From the NCBI RefSeq assembly GCF_000178455.1, contig NZ_ADNU01000039.1, forward strand, positions 1 to 64,000: a DNA stretch of 64,000 nt, in the 5' to 3' direction. Both the position numbers and the translations under genes were made by a program. Origin of the DNA: Brevibacterium mcbrellneri ATCC 49030 (lineage in GTDB: Bacteria > Actinomycetota > Actinomycetes > Actinomycetales > Brevibacteriaceae). Below the pieces are notes generated by a model, which did no database searches, was not told the DNA's origin, and was given only the letters and a program-made list of their open reading frames with translations. Shown here piece by piece: positions 16,944 through 24,619 of this stretch (the stretch's first letter is position 1; each line of letters starts with the position of its first letter).

Positions 16944-18292
16944 AACCGCGCGTTCGTGATGACGTCCTCAATAACGTCGAGTCCCTGGCTGAGTTCGTCC
17001 TCACTGATGTTGAGCGGTGGAACAACATGGATGCGGTTGAAGTTAACGAACGGCAGAACGCCTCCTGCTTTGATTCCGCTCACGATCTGGTTCATCTCCG
17101 GTGATGACCCGCCATATGGCGCCAGTGGTTCGCGCGTCTCTTGGTCCTTGACCAACTCGATGGCCCAGAACATACCCGTTCCACGCACATCTCCCACGTG
17201 CGCTGAGTTCGCCATGATCTTTTCCAAACGCGGACGCACAACTTCTTCACCCATGGTGCGTGCGTGTTCCAGCATCTGTTCATCACGCATCGCGTTGATG
17301 GTGGCAACAGCGGCAGCGCATGCGAGCGGGTGCCCGGAGTATGTGAGCCCGCCCGGATATGGGCGTTCACCAAAGGTTGCGTAAATGTCGTCACTCATAG
17401 CCACACCGCCCAGTGGCACATACCCGGAGTTCACACCCTTAGCGAAGGTCACAAGGTCTGGCGTGATGTCGTAACGGTTGAACGCAAACCATTCGCCTGC
17501 ACGCCCGAACCCGGCCATCACCTCGTCAGCGATGTACATGATGTCAAACTCATCGCACAGCGCACGCACACCCTGCATGTACTCAACAGATGGGAGCATG
17601 ATGCCGGCAGTACCTGGAATGGATTCCAGGATGATCGCGGCAATCGTCGACGGCCCTTCCAGCTCAATTGTGCGACGCAGATGCTGGAGAGCCCGCTGTG
17701 TTTCTTCTTCTTCGGTCTGAGCATGAAATTCGGAGCGGTACCGGAACGGCCCAAAGAAGTGAACGACACCTTGGGCAGGCGCGTCGTTCGGAACACGCCT
17801 GGGGTCACCGGTGACGTTGATCGCAAGGTTCGTGCCACCGTGGTAGCTGCGATACCGCGACAGCACTTTGTGCTTGCCCGTGTGCAACCGGGCCATGCGG
17901 ATCGCGTGTTCATTGGCGTCCGCACCTCCGTTGGTGAAAAACACATGGTTGAGCGATTCCGGGAGCAATTCAGCGATCAACCGTGCCGCTTCTGAACGGG
18001 CAGCGTTGACGTGCGCGGGGTTAATCGTAGTGAGCAGGTCTGCTTGATCCTTGATCGCCTGAACCACAGCAGGGTGTTGGTGACCAATATTCGTGTTGAC
18101 CAGTTGGGAAGAAAAGTCCAGAAAAGAGTTGCCTTCCCCGTCCCACACGCGCGATCCGGCAGCGCGTGAAATCACCATGGGCGTGAGGGTCTGCTGAGCT
18201 GACCAACTGTGGAAAACATGCGCGCGATCCAGTTCATATGCACGTGCCGATTCCTCTTTTAACGCCGTGAGTTCTTCATCGTTGAAGTTCAT
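16940..18292 (-). CDS. Class III (omega) aminotransferase, PLP-dependent
   Basis: A 450-residue fold-type I aminotransferase. ATG 18292 is chosen because AAAGGAAG lies just upstream. Visible features are the N-terminal HVFHSWSAQQTLTP substrate region, the PLP-contact FFTNGGADANEHAIRMAR, the Asp motif YIADEVMAGFGR, and the PLP-lysine segment VTFAKGVNSGYVPLGG. Sequences of this kind include beta-alanine:pyruvate and taurine:pyruvate aminotransferases. The neighbouring carbamoyl hydrolase and TauE/SafE exporter fit either, and I cannot choose between them. It is convergent with the M20 gene. Confidence 0.88.
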   Translation of the reverse strand: MNFNDEELTALKEESARAYELDRAHVFHSWSAQQTLTPMVISRAAGSRVWDGEGNSFLDFSSQLVNTNIGHQHPAVVQAIKDQADLLTTINPAHVNAARSEAARLIAELLPESLNHVFFTNGGADANEHAIRMARLHTGKHKVLSRYRSYHGGTNLAINVTGDPRRVPNDAPAQGVVHFFGPFRYRSEFHAQTEEEETQRALQHLRRTIELEGPSTIAAIILESIPGTAGIMLPSVEYMQGVRALCDEFDIMYIADEVMAGFGRAGEWFAFNRYDITPDLVTFAKGVNSGYVPLGGVAMSDDIYATFGERPYPGGLTYSGHPLACAAAVATINAMRDEQMLEHARTMGEEVVRPRLEKIMANSAHVGDVRGTGMFWAIELVKDQETREPLAPYGGSSPEMNQIVSGIKAGGVLPFVNFNRIHVVPPLNISEDELSQGLDVIEDVITNARF

Positions 18293-18373
18293 GGGGCTTC
18301 CTTTCATCCTTTGAGCCTATTAACAGGATTGGAGCCAGGTTACGGCAGAGTTGTCACGCACCTCGGCCGTGCC

Positions 18374-18393
18374 CACACTGTGACCACAGTGTG
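18374..18393. promoter_or_regulatory. Perfect 20-bp dyad upstream of yigZ-like gene
   Basis: CACACTGTG and CACAGTGTG are perfect reverse complements separated by AC. The dyad lies 14 bp before the yigZ-like ATG and within the divergent region shared with the aminotransferase gene. It has operator size and symmetry (TetR/GntR-like). With a 2-nt loop it is a poor RNA hairpin. The cognate regulator is not evident nearby. Confidence 0.5.
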
Positions 18394-18407
18394 AGAAACT
18401 GGCACGT

Positions 18408-19061
18408 ATGGACTTCGACGCTGACCTGTTAGACGGTTTCCCCGTCACGTCATACACCACGGTGAAAGGTGATGCGACGGCCGAAATCGAGATCAAGAAG
18501 TCACGCTTCATTGGTCGTGTGGCGCACATCGAGAACGAGCAGGCCGCCCGCGAGGTGATTGAGCAAGAAAGGTCGAAGCACCCTAAGGCCCGGCACTGGT
18601 GTACGGCGTTTGTTCTGGATCCGGATGCGCGCACGCAACGGTGCAATGACGACGGGGAGCCCTCGGGTACGGCGGGCATTCCCATGCTCGACGTGCTCAC
18701 TGGCAACCAGCTCACCTACGTGGTTGCGGTAGTGACCAGGTATTTCGGTGGCACACTGCTGGGAGCGGGAGGTTTGGTGCGCGCGTACGGGGCGGCGACC
18801 TCGGCGGCGTTGGAGGGTCTCACCCGGGTGACCCGCCAGTTGGTCGTGCCGGTCACGGTGAGCTTGGATTACGCCCGGGCCGAGGTGGCAAAGACCAAGT
18901 GCGAACAGCACGGCTGGGCAGTGATTGACGCGCAATATGCGCAAGCGGTGACGCTGACGTTTGGGGTGGCACCTGCCGAGGTTGAGGAAATGGCTGCGGT
19001 ATTAGCCGATCTTTCAGCTGGTCAGGCGCATGCCATGGCACGCGAACCGAGGTACGCGTGA
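18408..19061 (+). CDS. YigZ/IMPACT-family protein (UPF0029)
   Basis: A 217-residue protein. The N-terminal UPF0029 domain contains IEIKKSRFIGRVAHIENE, ARHWCTAFVL, DDGEPSGTAGIPM and a Gly-rich FGGTLLGAGGLVRAYG, all typical of YigZ. The C-terminal domain of about 70 residues is the ferredoxin-like DUF1949 extension. Bacterial YigZ proteins have been linked to translation and nucleic-acid binding, but the cellular role is poorly defined. Start ATG 18408 has no strong Shine-Dalgarno. A palindromic CACACTGTG dyad sits just upstream. The gene is complete and normal in length. Confidence 0.88.
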   Translation: MDFDADLLDGFPVTSYTTVKGDATAEIEIKKSRFIGRVAHIENEQAAREVIEQERSKHPKARHWCTAFVLDPDARTQRCNDDGEPSGTAGIPMLDVLTGNQLTYVVAVVTRYFGGTLLGAGGLVRAYGAATSAALEGLTRVTRQLVVPVTVSLDYARAEVAKTKCEQHGWAVIDAQYAQAVTLTFGVAPAEVEEMAAVLADLSAGQAHAMAREPRYA

Positions 19062-19101
19062 ACGGGGATTCTTGGCTGCGTAGGTGGTTAGTCGTGGGTG
19101 G

Positions 19102-19602
19102 TTAGTCGAGGGCTGCGATCCGGTCGACGCGAGCGTCGGTGATCATGATGAGGTCGGCGGGGCGGATTTCAATTTCCAAACCACGCTTACCTGCGGACAC
19201 GAAAATTGTTTCGTGATCGTTGGCCGAATGGTCAATCACCACTGGGCACGAATTGCGTTGCCCGAACGGGCTGATACCGCCGGTGGGGTATCCGGTGCGT
19301 CGCTCACTGGTCGCGATTCCGGCCAGTTGCGCCTTTTTACCTCCGGTGGCCTGCGCCAGAAGTTTCAGATCCAGCTGACCTGAAACGGGGACTAGGGCTG
19401 AAAATGGTTCACCATCGACCATGATGATGAGGGTTTTGAAAACGCGCCCGGAGTCCACACCCAGTTTCTGTGCCGCTTCGGTTCCATAGCGTCGCACATG
19501 TGGGTCGTGTTCAAATTCGTGCACTTGGTACTCAACTCCAGCGAGGTTGAGAACCCGAAGTGCTGGAGTGGCGGTCGTGTGCGATCGAGATGCAATCGAC
19601 AT
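19102..19602 (-). CDS. ybaK: Cys-tRNA(Pro)/Cys-tRNA(Cys) deacylase, YbaK/EbsC type
   Basis: A YbaK-family trans-editing protein of about 166 residues. The substrate-pocket motifs are visible: YGTEAAQKLGVDSGRVFKTLI near residues 37-57 containing the essential lysine, then DLKLLAQATGGKKAQLA, and YPTGGISPFG near the C-terminus. It hydrolyses mischarged Cys-tRNA(Pro). The ATG at 19602 (MSIASRS) starts close to the conserved domain; GGAGG lies upstream but farther than usual, so a longer form from 19665 cannot be excluded. It stands alone on the minus strand downstream of the zincin gene. Confidence 0.88.
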   Translation of the reverse strand: MSIASRSHTTATPALRVLNLAGVEYQVHEFEHDPHVRRYGTEAAQKLGVDSGRVFKTLIIMVDGEPFSALVPVSGQLDLKLLAQATGGKKAQLAGIATSERRTGYPTGGISPFGQRNSCPVVIDHSANDHETIFVSAGKRGLEIEIRPADLIMITDARVDRIAALD

Positions 19603-19773
19603 GTGCGCTGGTACGCCTCCCTGCTCACCGGTTCGAACGCGAAGTTCGTGATTAAAGCTATCCAAGCAACCATAAACGAACGAGTCGGCAAGGAGCCAAT
19701 TGTAAAGCCCGGATCACGTATTTTTGCAGGGTAGTCGGACTTTTTTCAGGGCGCCTGAGAACGCGTGGTGGCT

Positions 19774-20124
19774 TTAGCCCCACCCCAGTTCGTGCAGGCG
19801 TTCGTCGTCGATTCCGTAGTGGTGCGCGATTTCGTGGACGATCGTGATGTAGATCTGTTCGAGCAGATCTTCTTCATTGAGCGCGAAGTCAACGAGTTGT
19901 TCCTTGAACAGGGTGACGGTATCCGGTGGAACGAACCCGTAGTCAGAGCCACGCTCCGTCAGCGCGATTCCGTCGTAGACGCCCAACATGGGTGGCTCCC
20001 CTTCTGGGGATGTGTCCTCAACAAAGATGACCACATTGTCCATGTGTGCCTTCAACTCTTCAGGCATGAGTTCAAGCGCTTCCTCTACAAGCGCATCAAA
20101 GTCCTCATCGCTGATCTGTTCCAC
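19774..20124 (-). CDS. Minimal zincin metallopeptidase-like protein (DUF1025)
   Basis: A 116-residue single-domain protein ending in the zinc-binding HEIAHHYGIDD signature, in which two histidines and a later Asp ligate zinc and the Glu would be catalytic. The rest of the chain (LMPEELKAHMDNVVIFVED, GVYDGIALTERG) matches the minimal-zincin (PF06262) family common in actinobacteria. No protease substrate is known. The start is GTG 20124. A TAAGAT -10 box lies exactly six bases upstream with no Shine-Dalgarno, so the mRNA is probably leaderless. Confidence 0.9.
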   Translation of the reverse strand: MEQISDEDFDALVEEALELMPEELKAHMDNVVIFVEDTSPEGEPPMLGVYDGIALTERGSDYGFVPPDTVTLFKEQLVDFALNEEDLLEQIYITIVHEIAHHYGIDDERLHELGWG

Positions 20125-20130
20125 GCTTGA

Positions 20131-20136
20131 ATCTTA
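20131..20136 (-). promoter_or_regulatory. -10 box of leaderless zincin gene
   Basis: On the minus strand TAAGAT is followed by six bases and the GTG start at 20124, with no room for a ribosome-binding site. It is one of several TANNNT-N6-start arrangements in the window. Confidence 0.45.
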
Positions 20137-20232
20137 CGGAATCTGCTGGTTCATGTGGCCCGTGTTTCTGCGGAATTCATACGGAAAGACACCTGTCTTG
20201 CGTGGGGTGTTTTATATCACTCTTCACTCGTT

Positions 20233-20262
20233 TTGCATTCCACACTAGTTTCAGGCTAAGCT
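20233..20262 (+). promoter_or_regulatory. Promoter of the tRNA-Glu/Asp unit
   Basis: TTGCAT (20233-20238) and TAAGCT (20257-20262) are separated by 18 bp and lie 58 bp before the mature tRNA-Glu 5' end, which fits a short processed leader. Confidence 0.45.
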
Positions 20263-20320
20263 ATCCAAGGTCCGAAAGACACCAGGTCGCAATTACGGTT
20301 GCGCAAGGTCGAATCGGCAG

Positions 20321-20393
20321 GCCCCCATCGTCTAGCGGCCTAGGACACCGCCCTTTCACGGCGGCGGCACGGGTTCAAATCCCGTTGGGGGTA
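20321..20393 (+). tRNA. tRNA-Glu (anticodon TTC)
   Basis: A complete 73-nt cloverleaf: acceptor GCCCCCA with TGGGGGT and discriminator A, an anticodon stem CCGCC/GGCGG around CTTTCAC, and a T arm with loop TTCAAAT. The anticodon TTC reads glutamate. CCA is not encoded. Confidence 0.97.
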
Positions 20394-20420
20394 CGCAGTG
20401 GAAACATTCCATGCATATCA

Positions 20421-20494
20421 GGCCCTGTGGCGCAGTTGGTTAGCGCGCCGCCCTGTCACGGCGGAGGTCGCGGGTTCGAGTCCCGTCAGGGTCG
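20421..20494 (+). tRNA. tRNA-Asp (anticodon GTC)
   Basis: A complete 74-nt cloverleaf: acceptor GGCCCTG with CAGGGTC and discriminator G, anticodon loop CTGTCAC, and T loop TTCGAGT. The anticodon GTC reads aspartate. It follows tRNA-Glu by 27 nt, probably in one transcript. Confidence 0.97.
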
Positions 20495-20504
20495 CGGAGC
20501 ACCT

Positions 20505-20529
20505 GGCTCTTCTGAAAAGAAGAGCCTTT
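20505..20529 (+). terminator. Terminator after tRNA-Asp
   Basis: A perfect 9-bp stem, GGCTCTTCT/AGAAGAGCC, with a GAAA tetraloop is followed by TTTG. It sits between tRNA-Asp and tRNA-Phe. tRNA-Phe therefore needs readthrough or its own promoter (a TATGGT lies 22 nt before it). Confidence 0.7.
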
Positions 20530-20554
20530 GTTCTATGGTTAGCTAAGCGACCAT

Positions 20555-20627
20555 GGCTCTGTAGCTCAGTTGGTAGAGCGTTCGACTGAAAATCGAAAGG
20601 TCACCGGATCGACGCCGGTCGGAGCCA
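20555..20627 (+). tRNA. tRNA-Phe (anticodon GAA)
   Basis: A complete 73-nt cloverleaf: acceptor GGCTCTG with CGGAGCC and discriminator A, an anticodon stem TTCGA/TCGAA around CTGAAAA, and a T arm CCGG with loop ATCGACG. The anticodon GAA reads phenylalanine. The T loop begins with A rather than the usual T in TTC, a small oddity. Confidence 0.95.
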
Positions 20628-20634
20628 CAACATG

Positions 20635-20686
20635 AAGAGGCCTTGTTACCCAGCCTGACCTGGGAAAACGAGGCCTCTTAACTTTT
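20635..20686 (+). terminator. Terminator after tRNA-Phe
   Basis: AAGAGGCCT and AGGCCTCTT form the base of a long stem, with an inner CCAG/TGG(G) helix, followed by AACTTTT. It lies 7 nt after tRNA-Phe. Confidence 0.7.
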
Positions 20687-20762
20687 GCCACGGCTCCGGG
20701 CCACACACCTTGATAGTGTGACTTACAATAAAGTGGATGCCCATCCCCCCTCAGGAGTCCCC

Positions 20763-22454
20763 GTGCGAAAACTGTTCGCTGCTATCGCTGTCACTCTGTG
20801 CGCTGCCTTAAGTGTTTCCGCTTGTACCAGCAAGGAAGCCGGATCCAACTCCAGCGGAAACAACGAACAACCAGCTCCTGGCGCCCCGAACCCGGACGCA
20901 ACACCGGGCATCCAGACCATCGACGGGTATAAGACGGACGCACGCTTGGGAGACGGGCTGGCTCACATCGATCTGGAGCTTCCCTGGTCAGACGGTGGCC
21001 CTGAGCTCATGACCAAAGGGCGCTTCCAGGTCCTCTCCCTAGACCGTAAGGGCGACAACGTGCGCATGGTCGCGGCATGGCTCGAACCAGAGTCGGGCCC
21101 ATTCATGGGTTCCCGTGCTCTGGCAAGTGGCATGGACGCTCTTAATTATTCGCCCACCACCAAGCTTTGGGACCCTCAGACCAACGAGATCATCTCCCCG
21201 CTTCAGCTCAATGATGAATCAAACAGGGACAAGTGCCACTGTTCAGGCATTCACTCTCGTTCCAGTGATGTTCCCACCACGAAGGAACGTGTCGAACTCT
21301 TCTGGGTCGACTTCCCAGCACCGGCAAACAAAGAAGTCCGGGTTATCCCCAGTGAGTGGAGTGGCCCCATCGACCAACCCGTCACCATCACCGACAACCA
21401 ACCGTTCAACAACCCAGCCCCCGACATTGCCACATTTGCTGACAATGAGGACCCGGCCGACGAATACGGTTCACCAGAGGCCAAGCGATACATCGACAAA
21501 CTCCAGGACAAAACAGAATCTTTACTAGGTTCATCGACAACCACAGCCGATGCAACTACCGCGCTGAACATCACGGCCGACGTCCTCTTCGACTTCGACA
21601 AATCCGAGATTAATGACAAAGGTCATAAGGTCCTTGGCAACGTCGCTAAGACTCTTAACCAACAGGCAGCCGGCCAAACCGTGAAAGTCGTAGGCCACAC
21701 CGACGCAAAAGGCGACGAAAACTACAACAAGAAACTTTCCGAAGACCGCGCAAAAGCAGTTCAAAAAGAACTCCAGCCTCAACTCAACAACGTGAAACTC
21801 GAAACCGAAGGCCGTGGCGAAACACAACCCATCGCAAAGAACTTCGACGACAAAGGCAACGACCTCGAAGCTAACCAGGCCAAAAACCGGCGCGTCAGCT
21901 TCGAGTTCAAACCCACCGACACTGAAGACCTTCAAGTCGACACCGGGCAACACACAAAGGACGTACCCAAAGTAAAGAGCACCACTCCACCCGACGGGGC
22001 ACTTGCTTCAGCAGAGTTCTTCCTACCCGAGAGCCACGACAACCCCATCCGCGTCGACATCAACAAAGTCGCCGAAAAGGACGGCTATGTCCGCCTCGAC
22101 TATGGCTTCTCGGTCACCGGCAACACACCCAACTTTTCCTACTTCAGCGGAGTGCCCGGAAATACCGAGTTCCAGTTCGGACTCAACGACTTCACCGGCG
22201 GTCTCGCCCCGTCCAGCGGATACGTCTCCCTCATCGATTCCAACAACATCATGCACTTCTCACCGCAAGCAGCCGGACGCGGATGCCTGTGTACTGAAGC
22301 GACCGGCACCGACCGCGCTGGTTACTCCACGCCAGCGCCCATGTACGGATACTTCCCCAAGAAACTGCTTGACGAAGGCAAGGTCACACTCCGTATCGGA
22401 GACTCCGGAAAGTGGGACATCGACCTCAAAGACCTCGAAGCCCGTTCCAAGTAA
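20763..22454 (+). CDS. OmpA-domain lipoprotein with paired CxC motifs (paralogue 1)
   Basis: A 563-residue exported lipoprotein; GTG 20763 follows TCAGGAG, and the signal peptide ends in lipobox VSAC. After an Asn/Pro-rich linker comes an N-terminal domain of about 200 residues with CxC (CHC near residue 157). A canonical OmpA C-terminal domain follows (about 272-383: ADVLFDFDKSEI, GHTDAKGDENYN, LSEDRA, NRRVSF). The protein ends in a domain of about 180 residues with a second CxC (CLC near 508). OmpA domains bind peptidoglycan, so the protein could tie the membrane to the wall. Its layout matches the two paralogues near the pilus genes at 35-39 kb, but it stands alone here behind the tRNA genes. 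Confidence 0.85.
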   Translation: MRKLFAAIAVTLCAALSVSACTSKEAGSNSSGNNEQPAPGAPNPDATPGIQTIDGYKTDARLGDGLAHIDLELPWSDGGPELMTKGRFQVLSLDRKGDNVRMVAAWLEPESGPFMGSRALASGMDALNYSPTTKLWDPQTNEIISPLQLNDESNRDKCHCSGIHSRSSDVPTTKERVELFWVDFPAPANKEVRVIPSEWSGPIDQPVTITDNQPFNNPAPDIATFADNEDPADEYGSPEAKRYIDKLQDKTESLLGSSTTTADATTALNITADVLFDFDKSEINDKGHKVLGNVAKTLNQQAAGQTVKVVGHTDAKGDENYNKKLSEDRAKAVQKELQPQLNNVKLETEGRGETQPIAKNFDDKGNDLEANQAKNRRVSFEFKPTDTEDLQVDTGQHTKDVPKVKSTTPPDGALASAEFFLPESHDNPIRVDINKVAEKDGYVRLDYGFSVTGNTPNFSYFSGVPGNTEFQFGLNDFTGGLAPSSGYVSLIDSNNIMHFSPQAAGRGCLCTEATGTDRAGYSTPAPMYGYFPKKLLDEGKVTLRIGDSGKWDIDLKDLEARSK

Positions 22455-22539
22455 CAGACCGCAGACCAAAGCCAGCAAGAAACCTCCCACAGAACATAGC
22501 CAAGCCTTTCCTCGCTAGAACACCCACACCTCGGGCGCA

Positions 22540-22545
22540 TACAGT
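22540..22545 (+). promoter_or_regulatory. -10 box of leaderless cupin gene
   Basis: TACAGT followed by exactly six bases and the cupin ATG at 22552, with no Shine-Dalgarno. It is another TANNNT-N6-start case. Confidence 0.45.
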
Positions 22546-22551
22546 GGATAT

Positions 22552-22974
22552 ATGGCAGAGATCAAGGACAACGGGCCTCACCCGTACGCAGTCAACATTG
22601 AAGAAGTCACCCTAGAAAACGAAAACTTCCGCACCGCACTGTGGACTGGCGAGGAATTCCAGGTCACTCTCATGGAAATTCCCGTCGGTGGCGACGTAGG
22701 GCTGGAAGTCCACACCGAAAATGACCAGTTCCTGCGCCTCGAACAGGGCAAGGGACTCGCAAAGATGGGCCCCGCCAAGGACAACTTCACGTTTGAGCAG
22801 GAAGTGTCAGCCGACTGGGCCGTCATCGTCCCCAAGGGCGTGTGGCACAACATCGTCAACATCGGCGACGAACCCATGAAGCTGTACAGCATCTACGCGC
22901 CTGCCCACCACCCACACGGCACGGTACACAAGACGCAGGAAGAAGCAGAAGAAGCTGAAGCCTACGAACACTGA
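22552..22974 (+). CDS. Small cupin-domain protein
   Basis: A 140-residue single-domain cupin. The first metal motif region is IPVGGDVGLEVHTENDQFLRLEQG, with histidine and glutamate ligands. The second is WAVIVPKGVWHNIVNIGDE. The C-terminus has YAPAHHPHGTVHKTQEEAEE. Such proteins bind a metal and may be isomerases, dioxygenases or mere binders; the substrate is unknown. The transcript is probably leaderless (TACAGT six bases before the ATG). A strong terminator follows the stop, so it is probably monocistronic. Confidence 0.9.
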   Translation: MAEIKDNGPHPYAVNIEEVTLENENFRTALWTGEEFQVTLMEIPVGGDVGLEVHTENDQFLRLEQGKGLAKMGPAKDNFTFEQEVSADWAVIVPKGVWHNIVNIGDEPMKLYSIYAPAHHPHGTVHKTQEEAEEAEAYEH

Positions 22975-23011
22975 GTTACACCTGATACTCAGGTAACCGG
23001 TATCTAGCCCG

Positions 23012-23066
23012 CCGAGGTCGTTCCCACCTTGCGCTGTTAAGGAGGGAACGACCTCGGGCATGTTTT
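23012..23066 (+). terminator. Strong rho-independent terminator after the cupin gene
   Basis: CCGAGGTCGTTCCC (23012-23025) and GGGAACGACCTCGG (23044-23057) form a perfect 14-bp stem with an 18-nt loop, followed by GCATGTTTTCT. It overlaps the first in-frame ATG of the MFS gene, which is why a later start is chosen for that gene. Confidence 0.85.
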
Positions 23067-23101
23067 CTGCCACCACCAACCACCCCCGTAGGACAACGAC
23101 C

Positions 23102-24454
23102 GTGAGCACAACCGACAAACTGTATTCAGCACTCGTGAAACGTGAGGCTGAAGCGGACATGCCTGAGCAAGCACGCTCACAAGTCGCATCCAACGGGCTC
23201 AAACTCATCGCGGCCAACGCCTTGCAGTCCTCCGGGGACCAAACGGTCAATGCGTCGACCGTGTTGCCGTGGCTGTTCTCAGCCCTGGGCGTACCGCCAG
23301 CGCTGGCTGGACTTCTGGTTCCGATTCGCGAATCCGGTTCGATGCTTCCGCAAGCAGCGCTCACTCCCCTGGTGGTGAAAGCGCGCTACCGCAAACACGT
23401 GTTCGTAGCCGGAGCGCTCACGCAGGCGGCCTCGGTGGCAGTGATGACGGGGACCGCTGTTTTCGCATCTGGGCTTGTGGCCGGGCTCATCATCATTGCC
23501 GCACTTGCAGTATTCTCTTTCGGCCGGTGCCTGTGCTCTATTGCATCTAAGGACGTGCAGGGTCGCACGATCCCTAAAGGTGAGCGCGGCCAGATCAACG
23601 GGCTTGCCACCACGGTTGCCGGGTTCGTGGCGATCACCTTGGGGCTTGCGATTCGTGTGTGGGGTGGCGATGACCTCACACCGCAGATGCTTGCCTGGAT
23701 TCTGGGCTTAGGGGCAGTGCTGTGGGTGGGCGTAGCCGCCGTGTACATCGGCATTGACGAGCCCAGCGATACAGAGTCTTCGAAGTCCGCTTCTGCAAAA
23801 TCTGCTCCCGCAAAGGCCACGCAGGATGCAAAGGCGTCCAACTGGTTCAACGACACCATCGACCTGTTGCGTACTGACAAGTTATTCCGGCATTTCTTCA
23901 CGGTACGCTCACTCCTCTTGGTGTCCTCCCTGAGCCCGCCGTTCATTGTCATGCTTTCGGTGCAGTCAGGAGCCTCGGGCCTCACAGGGTTGGGCGGATT
24001 CGTGATCGCATCTGGGCTGGCGTCACTTTTAGGTGGCCGGATCTTTGGCCGATTTGCCGACAAATCAAGCAAGCGGCTCATGAGCATCGGCGCAGGAATT
24101 GCCTCCGCGATCATCCTGGCCACGATCCTCATCGCCTCTATCCCTGCTCTGACGGATCAGCACACGCTCATTAGTGTGGCGTTCGTTGTGGCGTATTTCC
24201 TCATCACGCTCATGCACACCGGTGTTCGTGTGGGGCGTAAAACATATGTGGTGGATATGGCCGAAGGTGATAAGCGCACAACGTATGTGGCCGTGTCCAA
24301 CTCAGCTATGGGGCTCATTCTGTTGATCGTGGGTGGAGTCAGTTCAGCACTGGCGACAATCCACGTGTTCTACGCGCTGGGCTTCCTTGCAATCATGGGG
24401 TTGGTGGGCGTTTTCGCTGGAACCTCACTGCCCGATGTTTCACGCAAAAAATAG
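23102..24454 (+). CDS. MFS-type transporter
   Basis: A 450-residue membrane protein with about twelve hydrophobic helices and a charged Ser/Ala/Lys-rich cytoplasmic loop mid-way (ESSKSASAKSAPAKATQDAK). The loop between early helices contains RESGSMLPQAALTPLV, a pattern seen in major facilitator proteins. The substrate is not evident. GTG 23102 (MSTTDKLYS), with AGGA 8 nt upstream, is preferred over ATG 23060, which lies within the cupin terminator. It has no operon partner; the acyl-CoA synthetase downstream has its own promoter. Confidence 0.83.
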   Translation: MSTTDKLYSALVKREAEADMPEQARSQVASNGLKLIAANALQSSGDQTVNASTVLPWLFSALGVPPALAGLLVPIRESGSMLPQAALTPLVVKARYRKHVFVAGALTQAASVAVMTGTAVFASGLVAGLIIIAALAVFSFGRCLCSIASKDVQGRTIPKGERGQINGLATTVAGFVAITLGLAIRVWGGDDLTPQMLAWILGLGAVLWVGVAAVYIGIDEPSDTESSKSASAKSAPAKATQDAKASNWFNDTIDLLRTDKLFRHFFTVRSLLLVSSLSPPFIVMLSVQSGASGLTGLGGFVIASGLASLLGGRIFGRFADKSSKRLMSIGAGIASAIILATILIASIPALTDQHTLISVAFVVAYFLITLMHTGVRVGRKTYVVDMAEGDKRTTYVAVSNSAMGLILLIVGGVSSALATIHVFYALGFLAIMGLVGVFAGTSLPDVSRKK

Positions 24455-24523
24455 GCTCTGACACTCCGCACGGCGCTCACAACGCTCTGCCCAGCCGTGA
24501 AGGTTTCATCCCTCGACGCACAA

Positions 24524-24552
24524 TTGCGTCACGCCAGCATGTGACCTATATT
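24524..24552 (+). promoter_or_regulatory. Promoter of the acyl-CoA synthetase gene
   Basis: TTGCGT and TATATT are separated by 17 bp, a good sigma70-type promoter, leaving a leader of about 60 nt that carries AAAGGAG before the ATG at 24620. Confidence 0.65.
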
Positions 24553-24619
24553 ACAAACCAAGCCAGTAAACAGTGACTAACTGAAACAACACTCACGCGT
24601 TGCACGCAAAGGAGCGCCA

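Noticed and set aside
17264-17995. Open frame of 243 codons on the plus strand
   Set aside because: Antisense to the class III aminotransferase; composition is atypical and there is no start signal.
23060-23101. ATG 23060 as start of the MFS gene
   Set aside because: It sits within the T-rich tail of the cupin terminator; GTG 23102 has a ribosome-binding site.
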